Shown here piece after piece: positions 49,061 to 61,197 of a stretch of DNA of 64,000 bases; the stretch's first letter is position 1; every line of letters starts with the position of its first letter. The notes under the pieces were generated by a model. The model was not told where the DNA came from. It made no database searches and saw nothing but the letters and a program-made list of their open reading frames with translations. The translations under genes and the position numbers were made by a program. Where the stretch lies: contig CAJNOL010000733.1 of NCBI GenBank assembly GCA_905250125.1, forward strand, positions 29,016 through 93,015, in the 5' to 3' direction. Source of the stretch: Rotaria sordida (taxonomy: Eukaryota > Rotifera > Eurotatoria > Philodinida > Philodinidae).

Positions 49061-50044
49061 ATGGCATCATACAATAATTCATTCAACATTGTTGATATCT
49101 CCTACGATATTCCTTCATTGGAAACACCGATTTCACGCACTCTTAAATTCAGTATCTTACTCATTTTTCAATTAATATCTATTTGCTGCTCACTCTTCTT
49201 CTTGTTTCATTTAATTACGAAACCAACACTTCGTCGCGCTCTGCATAATCATACAATCATTGCTCTAATTATTGTGAGCTTCTTTCAAATTATTTCTGAT
49301 CTACCAATGACATTGGAATATTTGCGAATAGGTCGAGCACCATCATCGACTTTCTGTTTGATGTGGAATTTTTTTGCGCTTTCTAACTATGCTGTTGGTA
49401 TATGGGTAATGACTTGGGCTTCATTTGAGCGTCATTTATTGATCTTTTACTCTCATCTCATTGGTACAATTCGTAATAAGATTCTTTTTCATCATATACC
49501 ATTATTTACCTCCTTAGGTATTCCTTGGATCTACTATCTAATTCTTATTTTCTTTTATCCATGTACAAATACTTTTTATCAATCGTTCCTTTTTTGTGGT
49601 TGGTGTTGTTATGTGTATAATGATCAATTAGTATTCTTTAACTGGCTGGCATTTGGTGTTATTCCAACATGTTCTATCGCTCTTCTTAGTCTATGGTTGA
49701 TTATCCGTGTCGTAGCACAAAAGCGACGTGTGCAACAACAGATCAACTGGCGGCAACATCGTCGTATGGTCATTCAACTACTTAGTATTTCTTGTCTCTA
49801 CCTATTTTTCGATGCTCCAACGATTATCATTGGACTAATTCGATTGAAAGTGCCGACATTTGCCATGGATATTCAAATGTTGTACTTATATTATATTGTA
49901 TATTTCTTGCCTTTATTCGTACCATTTGTTTGTCTTAGGACTTTTCATGAATTATGGCCCAAAATGCGTCCAAGGATTCATCCATTGGTACTATTCACGC
50001 GTACTCGTACGACGAGGCGCGATGACAAAGCAAACACAATGTAA
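49061..50044 (+). CDS. Rhodopsin-like seven-helix receptor, copy B
   Basis: Intact 327-residue paralogue of the receptor at 16390. ATG 49061 opens MASYNNSFNIVDISYDIPSL; the seven helices, the ERH motif (WASFERHLL), FCGWCC and the basic third inner loop are all kept. Amino-acid changes against copy A cluster in the first ~70 residues (N-terminus and helix 1, e.g. LILQLISIYCSLFLLIHFI versus LIFQLISICCSLFFLFHLI), while residues ~75-310 are almost identical. Both copies are open and full length, so both may be expressed. Likely a recent local paralogue pair with gene conversion over the 3' two thirds. Ligand unknown. Confidence 0.9.
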   Translation: MASYNNSFNIVDISYDIPSLETPISRTLKFSILLIFQLISICCSLFFLFHLITKPTLRRALHNHTIIALIIVSFFQIISDLPMTLEYLRIGRAPSSTFCLMWNFFALSNYAVGIWVMTWASFERHLLIFYSHLIGTIRNKILFHHIPLFTSLGIPWIYYLILIFFYPCTNTFYQSFLFCGWCCYVYNDQLVFFNWLAFGVIPTCSIALLSLWLIIRVVAQKRRVQQQINWRQHRRMVIQLLSISCLYLFFDAPTIIIGLIRLKVPTFAMDIQMLYLYYIVYFLPLFVPFVCLRTFHELWPKMRPRIHPLVLFTRTRTTRRDDKANTM

Positions 50045-50341
50045 CATTCAAATAAATGAAGTATTTAAACATGAACTCTCTCGTCATTTTATCTGAAATC
50101 AACAAAGCGTGAATAATCTTTTTTTTACTGCGTTCATGATGATCACATCTGAATTTATGTTGTTCACCAATTAAACACACTATCTTTTCCCTTGTGAACA
50201 AGTGAATGATGTTGAATCTTTCTTCGATCTTTTACTAACAATAAAGATGTAAAAAAAGCTACTCAATAATCAACTTTCGCTCTTCATTGTTAAATGATGA
50301 ACGTTTCGAAACAAGCATTTATTTCATACAAGTAATCGATC

Positions 50342-50462
50342 TTGAGGGTGTAGGTGGCTGGAGCTGCTTGGGTATGAGTTATAGTGTTTGTATGTGTCTA
50401 GATATTCCTTTCATATCTAAGCACATTCATATCCACCCACAGACTCACATCAACACACCCTT
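50342..50462. repeat. Telomere-like palindrome 16 (copy B of palindrome 4)
   Basis: GAGGGTGTAGGTGGCTGGAG to CATCCACCCACAGACTC. Same site and layout as 17672, so it predates the duplication. Confidence 0.65.
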
Positions 50463-50990
50463 GTGCAAGGCTCTGTTTTTAGCAAACAACTGTATATGTT
50501 GTCTGGAAAAATATCTCATTTTCATCTTCAAATGTCTGTCTCAAACGTGTATCCTGCTAAATAATGAAAAAAAAGATTATTAATTATTATGACAACTTCC
50601 ATCCAGTTAGGTTGCATAACATTCTCAATCAAAGTTTTGCTTGAATTTCATTTGTTTCTGCAGTCTTCAGTTAATCGTAATTAGAATAGATTTCATATCT
50701 ACCTATATCACATATAAAGTGTTTCGAAATTCGTATAACTTTACTAAGAATAAAACTTAACTTAAGAACTTTTTTGAAAGAAAAGAGATCTTCTTGATGT
50801 AGATGCACAACTTAGAAACTTGAATATCTGATTGCCTATGAATTTTCCCATGATGAAATCTGAATGCACGATGATAAAACCTGATAATGTAAGAGTTCTT
50901 TTATTAGCAAAACGAAGGACACACTCATGTAGTGTTGCTTATCGTATATTATCAATCTTCTTTCATTTTTTTGTTTAAAGTAGATACTCA

Positions 50991-51315
50991 TATGGCCACA
51001 GCAGCTAACAAAAGTTCTTGTCTTAAATGTAAAAACCAAAAGAAAAACTTTGAAATGTGATGGATGTTCATAAGATTTTTGTCTCAATCGCATCACTGAA
51101 CATCATATTGAATTGAGACAACAATTAGATAAAATTGAAGATTATTTTGATGAGTTCAAAATTGAAATTAAAGGACAACAAGTCGAGCCACAAAAACAGC
51201 AATTAATGAAACCAATTGGTCAATGAGAACGTGAATCGATCGAAAAGATTCGACAAGCAATAAATGACGTTTCCGTCATGAACTCTTATCGTGTGTTACT
51301 AAATTTGCCACTAAC
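50991..51315 (+). pseudogene. B-box zinc-finger protein pseudogene, copy B
   Basis: Same decayed reading as at 18321: MATAANKSSCLKCKN, a shared frameshift, TLKCDGCS, a shared TAA, DFCLNRITEHHIELRQQLDK, then EFKIEIKGQQVEPQKQQLMK and, after a private stop, ERESIEKIRQAINDVSV. Copy B keeps Glu where copy A has a stop (ESI-E-KIRQ) and remains in frame through the PQK region where copy A has an insertion. Non-functional in both copies. Confidence 0.75.
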
Positions 51316-51316
51316 G

Positions 51317-51360
51317 GTGTGGGTGTGTCTATGACGAGAAGACCAACACTCATACAACAT
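51317..51360. repeat. Telomere-like palindrome 17 (copy B of palindrome 5)
   Basis: CGGTGTGGGTGTGTC, short spacer, then CCAACACTCATACAACATTC; the right arm is more decayed than in copy A. Confidence 0.55.
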
Positions 51361-52048
51361 TCAAACAAGATTACATGCTTAAATGTCTTGCTTGATGCTC
51401 CATATATTCAAATTAAATGAAAGAAAATGAGTAAAGTAGCTTCATCATTTGATAAAAAAGAACGTCAGAGTAGCTGATACACATTGAAGTTCTTTTTTCA
51501 ATATTGAGTCATCTGCAAAAACAAGAAAGACAATAGTATGTATGACATAATTATCTTTTCTGGTCGCCCCCTATAAGGAGGAATTTCATAAAAACATGAG
51601 TGATAATGACCATCGCTATTCTAGATTGTAACCAGTCATTACAATGTGAAACTCATTCAAGGAGCATATTCTCACAAAATCGGAAATATGAGAGAGAGAG
51701 AGAACGCAGATCATTAAAATCAAATTATACGATGAACTCAAAAAAGAAAGCACTATTCTGAATCAATTCTTTTTCACAATTTCTATGCATCAAAACTGGT
51801 GAAAATGGAAAAATTATTCAAATAAATTATCAGAACAATTCTTTGAAATACAGTTGAATATATGATTTTCTTATATTGAAATTTAGTTTTCACATCAGTC
51901 TCGAGCAATCAATATTTGACTGAATTTGATCAAAAACCGCCATACGACTAATTCTGAACAAGACATGCAGACTTGATCGTAGGAAAACCATGCTTACAGT
52001 AGTATGTCGGTTTTGGTGAAGTATCTAAAAATATCAAATTCTTTAGTG

Positions 52049-53007
52049 TCCACTCAATAGGTCTTGCATCCTCGGCGACGAATATTAAGAGAAATAAATA
52101 TATGTGGATATCCATCAAACGCTCTCATTCTTACCCACAAAAATAGTGGTGGATAAAAGTCCCACTGTCAAGCGATCTTGTGTGTGTGTCCAACGGGTGG
52201 ACTGAGAATATTGATTAAATAAGAGGAAAACAAGTAATAGATTGGCTGGCTACAAATAGAATGTTTTGCTTTTCTTTTTAGGTACTCTAATGCTCAAATT
52301 GGTTTTGTTTTGTCGTTCTCGTTGTATGTATTTGCCTTATCTTCATTTGTCTATATAGCGCATGTGTTAAAAGTATGTGATAAGAAGTTGCACAACGCGT
52401 GGGTAAGAAAAAAAATTGTTTTTTTTATAGGGTTTCAAAGATTAGGAAGGTGTTGTAAGAAAAATGATTCTACAATGCTGTCATAATACGAAAACTGATA
52501 GGAAAGAATCTGTGATAACTATTTGACTGGATAAACATATGTTAGCTCAGAATAAAATAGGAAAAATCAGTTGCTTGGAATCTACTCTTTAGAATAGAGT
52601 ATACATTACAAGAAACAAGAGAGAATAGAAAACATTATACCAAACTCATCATTATATTCAGTTAGAATTGTTTGAACAATACTATTGGATTTAAATCTTA
52701 TTTGGATCAAAAGTGAATGAGTTGTCCTAGTCGAATATCAACGATTGATGACTTTGCTAGTATACATTTGATTATGATAGAAAATTAACGAGATGATGAA
52801 TAACGAGTGAAACTGCTCTTGTGTAAAATCACTTTAAGCTTGGAATTGTCGCTACTCAGTAGAACACTCATAACTCGACAAGAAAAGGTCTTAAACTTAA
52901 ACCAAAATAGATTTTTTCAGTACGCATCAAGGCCTGTCTAACAGGAAAAAGTAATACTATCTTCAACATCATATCATTTTTACCGTCTTTTAGATTGTTA
53001 TTGAAAT
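52049..53007. other. Intergenic, no gene seen
   Basis: Begins where the duplication ends. No supported frame. A small hairpin GTCCAACGGGTGGAC lies near 52189. Presumably holds the promoter of the gene at 53008. Confidence 0.5.
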
Positions 53008-53640
53008 ATGGCTGAAAGAAAAGCTTTCAATATAATTAAAGCTGTTCCAGGTGTTGGCCAAGTGTATGGTGCTGTGCGAGGTGTTGTCTATACAGCAAAA
53101 GGTGACATGCATGAAGCAAAGCATTCTGTCACAGTGGACTTGGCAGATTTGAATCCATTACGAGTACCAAGAAATCTTGCACATGGTATCGCTAGTGCAA
53201 CGAACGAATTGGATGTAGGCGCTTGGATTGGGAAACGACCCATTGGTAGACAATTTATTGGTCTTAATATCAGTCCTGGTATTGATGGACTTCATTGGTG
53301 TATTCAGATTAATGGAGTAATTTATCAATTAGTTCTGGATAAAAATCATGATGTTAAAGTTCTTATAAGTTCGAACAACGAAAGAAATGAATGGTATGAA
53401 CGTGATTGTAAAGAATATTCATGGTATTTGATCAAGAAAGAACTGCCATATGTTGAAACAGAAGTATTAAGAACTTATGCAAAATCATTTGAAGCTCGTG
53501 AATATCAAGCATTAATTGCAACAGGTGATAAAATAAATTGTCAATCCTTTGTTACTCGAATGTTTTCAACAGCTGCGAATATATCAATTGAAAAAGCACG
53601 AACTACTATACTTCTTGTCGTACCAAATATTTTATTCTAA
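53008..53640 (+). CDS. LRAT/NlpC-like (permuted papain fold) protein
   Basis: Single-exon frame of 210 residues (MAERKAFNIIKAVPGVGQVY) ending at TAA 53638. The N-terminal ~65 residues (GAVRGVVYTAKGDMHEAKHS, LNPLRVPRNLAHG) form a Gly/Val-rich segment I recall from bdelloid proteins of unknown role. The rest has the His-then-Asn-Cys layout of circularly permuted NlpC/P60 enzymes such as LRAT and H-rev107: GLHWCIQI with His96 and KINCQSFVTRMF with Cys178. Those enzymes act as acyltransferases or thiol hydrolases. A second catalytic His is not obvious. The C-terminus (TTILLVVPNILF) is hydrophobic and could insert in a membrane, as in LRAT relatives. Substrate unknown. Confidence 0.7.
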   Translation: MAERKAFNIIKAVPGVGQVYGAVRGVVYTAKGDMHEAKHSVTVDLADLNPLRVPRNLAHGIASATNELDVGAWIGKRPIGRQFIGLNISPGIDGLHWCIQINGVIYQLVLDKNHDVKVLISSNNERNEWYERDCKEYSWYLIKKELPYVETEVLRTYAKSFEAREYQALIATGDKINCQSFVTRMFSTAANISIEKARTTILLVVPNILF

Positions 53641-53670
53641 CAATTTAAAATAGAATAAAATAGAACATAT

Positions 53671-53727
53671 CGGATGTGTGGAGTGTTGATTTGAGTTTGA
53701 CTGAAAACAATATCCATACACCCTCCG
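53671..53727. repeat. Telomere-like palindrome 18
   Basis: Left arm CGGATGTGTGGAGTGTTGAT, right arm ATATCCATACACCCTCCG. The terminal CGGA/TCCG pairing is private to this locus and lies just after the LRAT-like gene. Confidence 0.75.
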
Positions 53728-53896
53728 AAAAGGTGATATCGAGAAAAGACTCCACCTTCTAATCATAGTCCGCTCGCGACACCCCTGCATCCACTAGAAC
53801 AGAGGGAAAATAGTAATAGACTAGAACTTCGATTAATAGAATAAAACGAACACTTTTTCAAAAGTAATGATATATTGATGATTTTAAAAAGAAAAC

Positions 53897-53973
53897 AAAA
53901 AGCGGTCATGGGACAACTGATGGAGGTTTTTCTTTGATAAAGATAACCATCAGTCTTCGGACCGCATTTTCTT
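53897..53973. repeat. Imperfect hairpin
   Basis: AAAAGCGGTC pairs with GACCGCATTTT, and ACTGATGG with CCATCAGT, around a CTTTGATAAAG inner hairpin. Could be a transcribed structured RNA or a transcription-end structure; strand unknown. Confidence 0.45.
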
Positions 53974-54929
53974 TCTATTTGTACTTATTATTTAAATAGA
54001 ATTTTGTTTGAAGTTGTGTAATAACATTTGCAAGAGGAGAAAAAGAATGGCGGTGTCGTCACACCACTGACAAGTAGATGTCGCTGAATTAAGCAATTTG
54101 ATGTCATTATTAAAAAAAGTAATTTTCGAACAATAAAAAAGTCCGATAGGGATCCGTCGTTGCTTCTTGCTTTTACCTAGGGGCGTAACGAGACCTATGA
54201 AGCAGGAGTAGAATTGTTTCCCATTATCCATTCTTGGTTTTATTGATAATATCACCAGTGTTGTTATATTAACTCCAGACAAAGTAAGATCCATATCCAT
54301 TGATACAGTAGTTATTAATTTAATTGCTTCCGCAGTATCTTTTTTTTATTGCTCTTTATCTTTAGTTTGATTGATTTTATTCTACGAATATCTCTGTATG
54401 CACATATTGATTATGATACTCTTGTCATGATTTTGCGTGGGTAGATGATAGTGAAAGCATCTTGCGAGACACAAAGGCAAAGTTCCAGCGTTTTAATGAC
54501 AGATTCTATCAGATTTCTCCATACTGTAAGATTGCTCAACATCTTTTCATGCTCAAGAACACAGTTTGATAGTTCCTTCTCGTTGCCTATCTAGATTTTC
54601 TTGCGATAAGAATAATGACGATTTGTCTCGTTCGCCTGGCGTTCGAATTTTTTGAATGACAATGTTAATCTTGCACTAGAATAACTACTCTCGAAGGCAC
54701 CGACTCCATGGTAATTGTTTTCTCAGGCGTCGAATCATATTGCATCGAAGCCGAGTTTGTACAATGCAATACGAATTACGAACTGATTACAAGTATTCTG
54801 TATTCTTACTGTACATCAAAAAGAGTCTCGAATAGATGAAAAAACTGAGTATATTTATCGATATAAAAAGGGCACACCGTCAATTATTCATACATCAGAA
54901 TCAGCAGCGATAGATGTAAGCAATATAAG
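53974..54929. other. Intergenic, unassigned minus frame
   Basis: A minus frame 54300-53992 (MDMDLTLSGVNITTLVILSI...) of 102 residues has no recognisable domain or splice partners. The rest shows nothing. Confidence 0.4.
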
Positions 54930-55440
54930 ATCTAGTGTCGTCGATATGAAATACAGACGAAAGTCTATGTCGAATCATTTTATTGACGGCGTTTACTTGC
55001 AACGAAACATTCTTTCCTGTGGACCTCATTTGCATCAATTTGACTGTCACATTCATTTAATACTACGAGATGCTCCATATATAGAGTCACATTTGACTCG
55101 TCCAGGTTTCATTGAACAACAGCGATCCTGTCGAAAGTATTTTCTTTGAACGCATTGCTCAAGCTTTGATGCATCTTCGAACTCTCGAAGTACTCAACTC
55201 ACTTGAACAACAAGGGAGAACAAGGATGACAACGAGTTATTTCGAGCTTTCTTAGTCTAACTCTGCTCATTTACTATGCAGCTCACATAGACTATGCTAA
55301 CCAGCTTCTTTGTCGAGCTCGTCTTCCATGCCTGATTCAACTTACAATTCGCAACAAATTATTGCTGGTAATCATCACTCAAGATCAACAACAGGCTCGA
55401 GAACAGAGGAGTATGTTGACTATTTACTGAGATGAACTGT
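54930..55440 (+). pseudogene. F-box family protein C-terminal remnant
   Basis: Reads CGPHLHQFDCHIHLILRDAP with YIESHLTRPGFIEQQRS, then after a stop and frameshift FFERIAQALMHLRTLEVLNS LEQQ, a further stop and LTLLIYYAAHIDYANQLLCR with ARLPCLIQLTIRNKLLL. The order and wording match the LRR-like C-terminal half of bdelloid F-box proteins (compare the intact relative at 30834). At least two stops and one frameshift; no F-box end. The assignment is from family memory, not from a search. Confidence 0.6.
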
Positions 55441-55615
55441 TACGTATGAAGAGAAAGGAAATATACCAAAAAGCATTATATTGCAGAAATAACAATATGA
55501 ACATAAAAAAAAAAGAAATTCTTAGTAAGATTTTAGATATTCGTCTTTCAATAGAGAAACTTTTAAGGACGAACTAGAAGATAAGATTCATTATACCGAT
55601 GTTATCCTCGTCAAT

Positions 55616-57478
<1,863 letters not shown>

Positions 57479-57787
57479 CCTGTCGCACAATGTAAGAGAT
57501 ATGTGTTGGTCTAACAATATGATGAGTATCTCTTTCATGGGTAACTGATAAGGAAGAGATCTATTATCACATGCAATGCATCTTGCCATATTTCTATACA
57601 ACAAACAGGTTGCAGAGTATGACATTCTGCGAGTGCACTTCGATGATCACTGAAACTCGTCATTTCTTCTTCTATCAGAATCTGATTCGATGATTTGAAT
57701 GTGATTTCGAATTATATCCCTGGAATATTATCATTTGATGAATATACAATTTCATTTGATTTATACTTTAATATTCACATAAATCTT
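57479..57787. other. Upstream region of the carboxylesterase gene
   Basis: Short AT-rich stretch; expected promoter location, no element recognised. Confidence 0.45.
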
Positions 57788-57978
57788 GGATGTGAGTGTG
57801 AGGTGTGGTTGTGGAGTGTGAGTAGGTGTCAGGTGTGAGTATAAGTGTGAATGGAGTGTGGGATGTGAGTGTGAATGTGGTTATGATTGTGGATGTGAGC
57901 GTGTGGAATATAGGTATGAGTGTGAGTGGATGTGTGTATGAGTGGATAGGAATGAAGAGCAGCTTACATCCACACCCT
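57788..57978. repeat. Telomere-like palindrome 19, highly asymmetric
   Basis: About 165 bp of degenerate GGATGTGAGTGTGAGGTGTG-type sequence followed by a very short right arm TTACATCCACACCC. The long arm is degenerate (GAGTGTGA, GTGAATGTGG), suggesting age. Confidence 0.75.
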
Positions 57979-58296
57979 ATATGTACATACTTGCGTTTAA
58001 AACAAGGGAAGTATATATCTATATATTCATATAAATAATTCTCAAGTCTCCTAGTTCCCATACAGAAAAAGGGGTATGTAGGTATATATTCATATGAATA
58101 ATTCTCCAGACTCTTAAAATCTAATTTCAATTCTAAACCGAGTGTCTTTTTGTGACACTCACATATATTTTTAAAGAAAATACGGAATGTAAGTTTTAAA
58201 TCGAAGTTTCGCGGCTTCTCTTCCCCTCCTCCCTTCCCCTGATCGCATTACGGACTTTAGCGACCGAGAATAACAGGCGTTAGACTTTCTAGAGGG
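57979..58296. other. Intergenic with a short direct repeat
   Basis: TATATATTCATATAAATAATTCTC (58013-58036) recurs as TATATATTCATATGAATAATTCTC near 58081, followed by AG and CTC in both; a ~65 bp two-copy tandem repeat. A CTTCCCCTCCTCCC tract lies near 58220. Confidence 0.5.
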
Positions 58297-58350
58297 CGTG
58301 GGTATGGGCGCGGATTAATTGTGAAATGTGATCCACACCCACTAACGCAT
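58297..58350. repeat. Telomere-like palindrome 20
   Basis: Left arm GGGCGTGGGTATGGGCGCGG, right arm ATCCACACCCACTAACGC. Confidence 0.7.
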
Positions 58351-58693
58351 TAGTATAAACTAAGTATTGACACGTCCTGTATATAATTTACATATATGAT
58401 ATAATTCTCAGTGTTGTTTCATTTAAAGTGAGAAAAATAGCTGTGTTAATCATTTTGATCAGATTATAGTATTTTTTTTCTCATTTTAAATCATTTCCTA
58501 GAATTTTGGGCCTATTTACCTGCCACACAATCGCCGTAGTATACTCAGAGTATCGAAGTAAACACAAAATTACAGCGTAGTTTAATCGTTAAAAAAGGAT
58601 TAAAATAATTTTTTTTGTGCAAATATTATAAATTCTTCCTGAGAAAGAGTAAAACAGATAATTAGCCGAAAATGTCAGAAATAATAAATCGGA
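58351..58693. other. Intergenic, no gene seen
   Basis: AT-rich. Nothing recognised. Confidence 0.5.
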
Positions 58694-59129
58694 TATAGGT
58701 AAATACTGTTCGACAAGTTTATTTCAATTTTAATTATTTATTACAATTTAAATGACGCTTCTTGTCTTCAATGATGATTATTTCGGTGTTTCATAAAAAC
58801 TATACAAATAAATTAATCATAGATACAGAACATGATGAAAGAAAAATAGAAGATGCTATACATTTATTTGAGTCTAATTTCGCAGTGGTACAGAAAACAA
58901 GACGATTATAATATCGGTGAGGCAGGTGCGATTCTTTTCACATCACTATGAAATAAGACTACAAGAAATATACAGCATGTTCCATTTTCTTCTTGTTTCA
59001 TGATTAATTTATTTGTACAACTTTTATGAAACACGGAAAAAAATCATCTTCGAAGACAAGAAATATCACTTAAATTGTAATAAATAATTAGAATTGAAAT
59101 AAATTTGTCGAGCAGTATTTAACTATCTC
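58694..59129. mobile_element. ~436 bp palindromic foldback element
   Basis: Arms 58694-58820 and 59001-59129 are reverse complements at about 88 percent (TAAATACTGTTCGACAAGTT, TTAATTATTTATTACAATTT, TTTCATAAAA, ATAAATTAATCAT). Weaker pairing continues into the centre, so nearly the whole element can fold on itself. No frame. Confidence 0.88.
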
Positions 59130-59248
59130 CAATTTATCGGTAATTTTACTACCAACAAAATAGGTCAAAAATAATGCAAAAAAATGATTTGTGTTGTTAG
59201 AATTATTTTCTTTATCTTTTTAAAATTGTTTTTATCTATTCAGAGGTA

Positions 59249-59366
59249 ACCATGTTAATACCGTTTTACCATTTTGTTCCCTGTCCGGGAGGGAACCTTT
59301 CGACAATGTACACGTTTGATCGATTGTAGAAAGCAGGAGCTGACGCGAACGGCTTATTAACATGGT
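59249..59366. repeat. Nested stem-loop element
   Basis: Outer stem ACCATGTTAATA-CCG with CGG-CT-TATTAACATGGT (15 bp, 2 nt bulge). Inside, GTTCCCT-GTCCGGG-AGGGAAC forms a perfect 7 bp hairpin and ACAAT/ATTGT a third helix. Multi-branched shape suggests a structured RNA or a compact inverted-repeat element. Confidence 0.55.
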
Positions 59367-60199
59367 CGGCTTCTGTCAATTTTGTTAAACACTATCAAGA
59401 GCATGTAGATGCACACGATGGATATTCATCTCTCACGCATTTTTACAATTGTATTCAACCGTGTGTCATATCCATTGTCCATGATATACATTCCAGTGTA
59501 TTGTTTTAGATTCTCTTTTCTTTTCTTGCGTATCGTTTCATTTTTTATATGCATGGGTCTTTGTTTTTCCTCCTCTTGCATTCTTTTCCTTCGCCTTTGA
59601 GTATTGATATACATGTGAGTAGGAGAATATTCGAATGCGACGGATGGGGGAAAGCACGCGTGGAAGAACGATATATTTATATATATCGCATACAGATTGT
59701 GTGTGTTTTTTTCGTCTTGATGTGCATGTTTCATTTTTTCTTTGATTGTTTTCATCAACTACTAGAATAAAGATGGAGATAAAAAGGTGTCAGTTTTCGG
59801 TTCTGCTCCTAAGAACCCTGGAATGTATAGTAACTTGCCTCAAAATGAAAGAGAAAATATGTTCAAGAAGCCCAGCATGTTCAAAGACGCGTAGAAAAGG
59901 GTTGTTAAAAAGATTCCTGTTCCTAAAAATTCGGAAACAGAACCGTAAGAAACAGAGAACCTTGACACCCCTGTTCTAAGTAGATTCTTAATAGGAACTT
60001 ACGAATCCTAAAAGTTAATAGCTATCTCTTATCCGTTCTCTTGTCATCATTCAAAAGTTTACTTAGAGTCTCCCTAAATTGCCGGTGTTCCACGATTTAT
60101 GGTTGTGTCGTATCAATTTATTTTAAATAAAATGCCTGATCATCTTTAAAAACTGAAAAAATTCTTCCCAAACCTATTTTTGTTCAAAAGTGATAAACA
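59367..60199. other. Intergenic, no gene seen
   Basis: Several overlapping frames of 60-110 codons on both strands (59409-59979) are low-complexity and mutually exclusive; none called. Confidence 0.45.
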
Positions 60200-60815
60200 A
60201 TTTAGAACAGGAAATTATCTTCCAGAGAACTTCAATGGTTACAATTAACACTAGAAAAACTCGGAGATAATCGAATGATCCATCCGAACAACTTATGTAT
60301 AGCTGCCTGTGCGAATGCATTTTATCATATCTTGATTCACAAAACTGTACTATACTCATTCAACCATCATTTAACGTGGGAATGTGAGCAGCAAATTTAT
60401 CTTCTTCATCTTTCGTTTGGCAACCACTTGATTGGGTACATGGACCATTAGTTCCGTTTAAAAAAAACGCAAAAATATTCAGCTTTCTATTAATACAATA
60501 TAATCACTAAATAAACAAGATCATTTATATATTCGTTTGCATTGAATGGATGTGCAAAAAATTGGTGAATATGAAATATTAGTATTGTCCAAATGGATAC
60601 GGGATGATTTGAGAGGAAATCTTACGGAATCGGAAAGACAGCAATTATTTCATCAATACATTCGAAAGCTGACTCTTGATGCAAAGTCAAAAAATGAAAA
60701 TAATTATCTCGACCGATGTAGAATTCTAATCGCTCACCTACTCATCCATTCAAATTTTTCCTTGCTGAATGCGAACAACCTAACACAAACGGACCACCAT
60801 TATAGTTCACATTAG
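60200..60815 (+). pseudogene. Decayed gene of unknown family
   Basis: One frame gives RELQWLQLTLEKLGDNRMIH and CANAFYHILIHKTVLYSFNH, then stops; a second gives LVPFKKNAKIFSFLLIQYN; a third gives NKQDHLYIRLH, a TGA and then an open 89-codon stretch (MDVQKIGEYEILVLSKWIRD ... LLIHSNFSLLNANN). The pieces are helix-rich and collinear, as expected of a gene broken by frameshifts. Family not recognised; some of the breaks could be introns. Confidence 0.4.
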
Positions 60816-61197
60816 TACATTCTCGTTATTAGTTTAGTTCTCATCTCTATCCTCACTATCGTATCCATTCTGATCTTGCCAGGACGTTGTAGAGAAATAC
60901 ACTATATCTATACATCATTCTGACGAACAAATTTTCAGAAAGTATGTAACCTTATAGGCATGATAAGCATTTTTTTTAGTCAATGTGTCATGTCATTTAT
61001 TTCTTGATCCTGCTTTTTTTTGCCACGTCATCAAAATAAAGTACGTCGTTAATTCTGTATTGATTATCAATTAATTAAAACTTCACTATTAGGGCTTTCT
61101 GGAGATTAATGCAAACACAATTATGAGAACATTAATCTATTGAGTATAAAAGTGAGAGCTATTATCATATATTTTTTATTCAATTACATTGTCCACC
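60816..61197. other. Promoter-side intergenic DNA
   Basis: TATA-like and AT-rich sequence upstream of the gene at 61198 (GAGTATAAAAG at about 61142, roughly 55 bp before the ATG, is a plausible TATA box). Confidence 0.45.

Larger units (their letters stand above)
48418..52048. repeat. Segmental duplication, copy B (~3.63 kb)
   Basis: Direct repeat of 15748-19310, about 32.7 kb away. It carries a ~70 bp stretch (51683-51755, with a GAGAGAGAGA run) missing from copy A. That stretch reads LYDELKKESTILNQ, so copy A probably lost it. Ends at TTCTTTAGT, followed by sequence unrelated to copy A's flank. Confidence 0.95.

Noticed and set aside
53992..54300. 102-residue minus frame
   Set aside because: No recognisable domain or neighbouring exons; could be a lineage-specific gene but not supportable.
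59250..59366. Possible hammerhead or HDV-like ribozyme
   Set aside because: CTGACGC and GAAC/GAAA bits occur, but the conserved hammerhead core order is not met on either strand and no HDV-type nested pseudoknot could be drawn.
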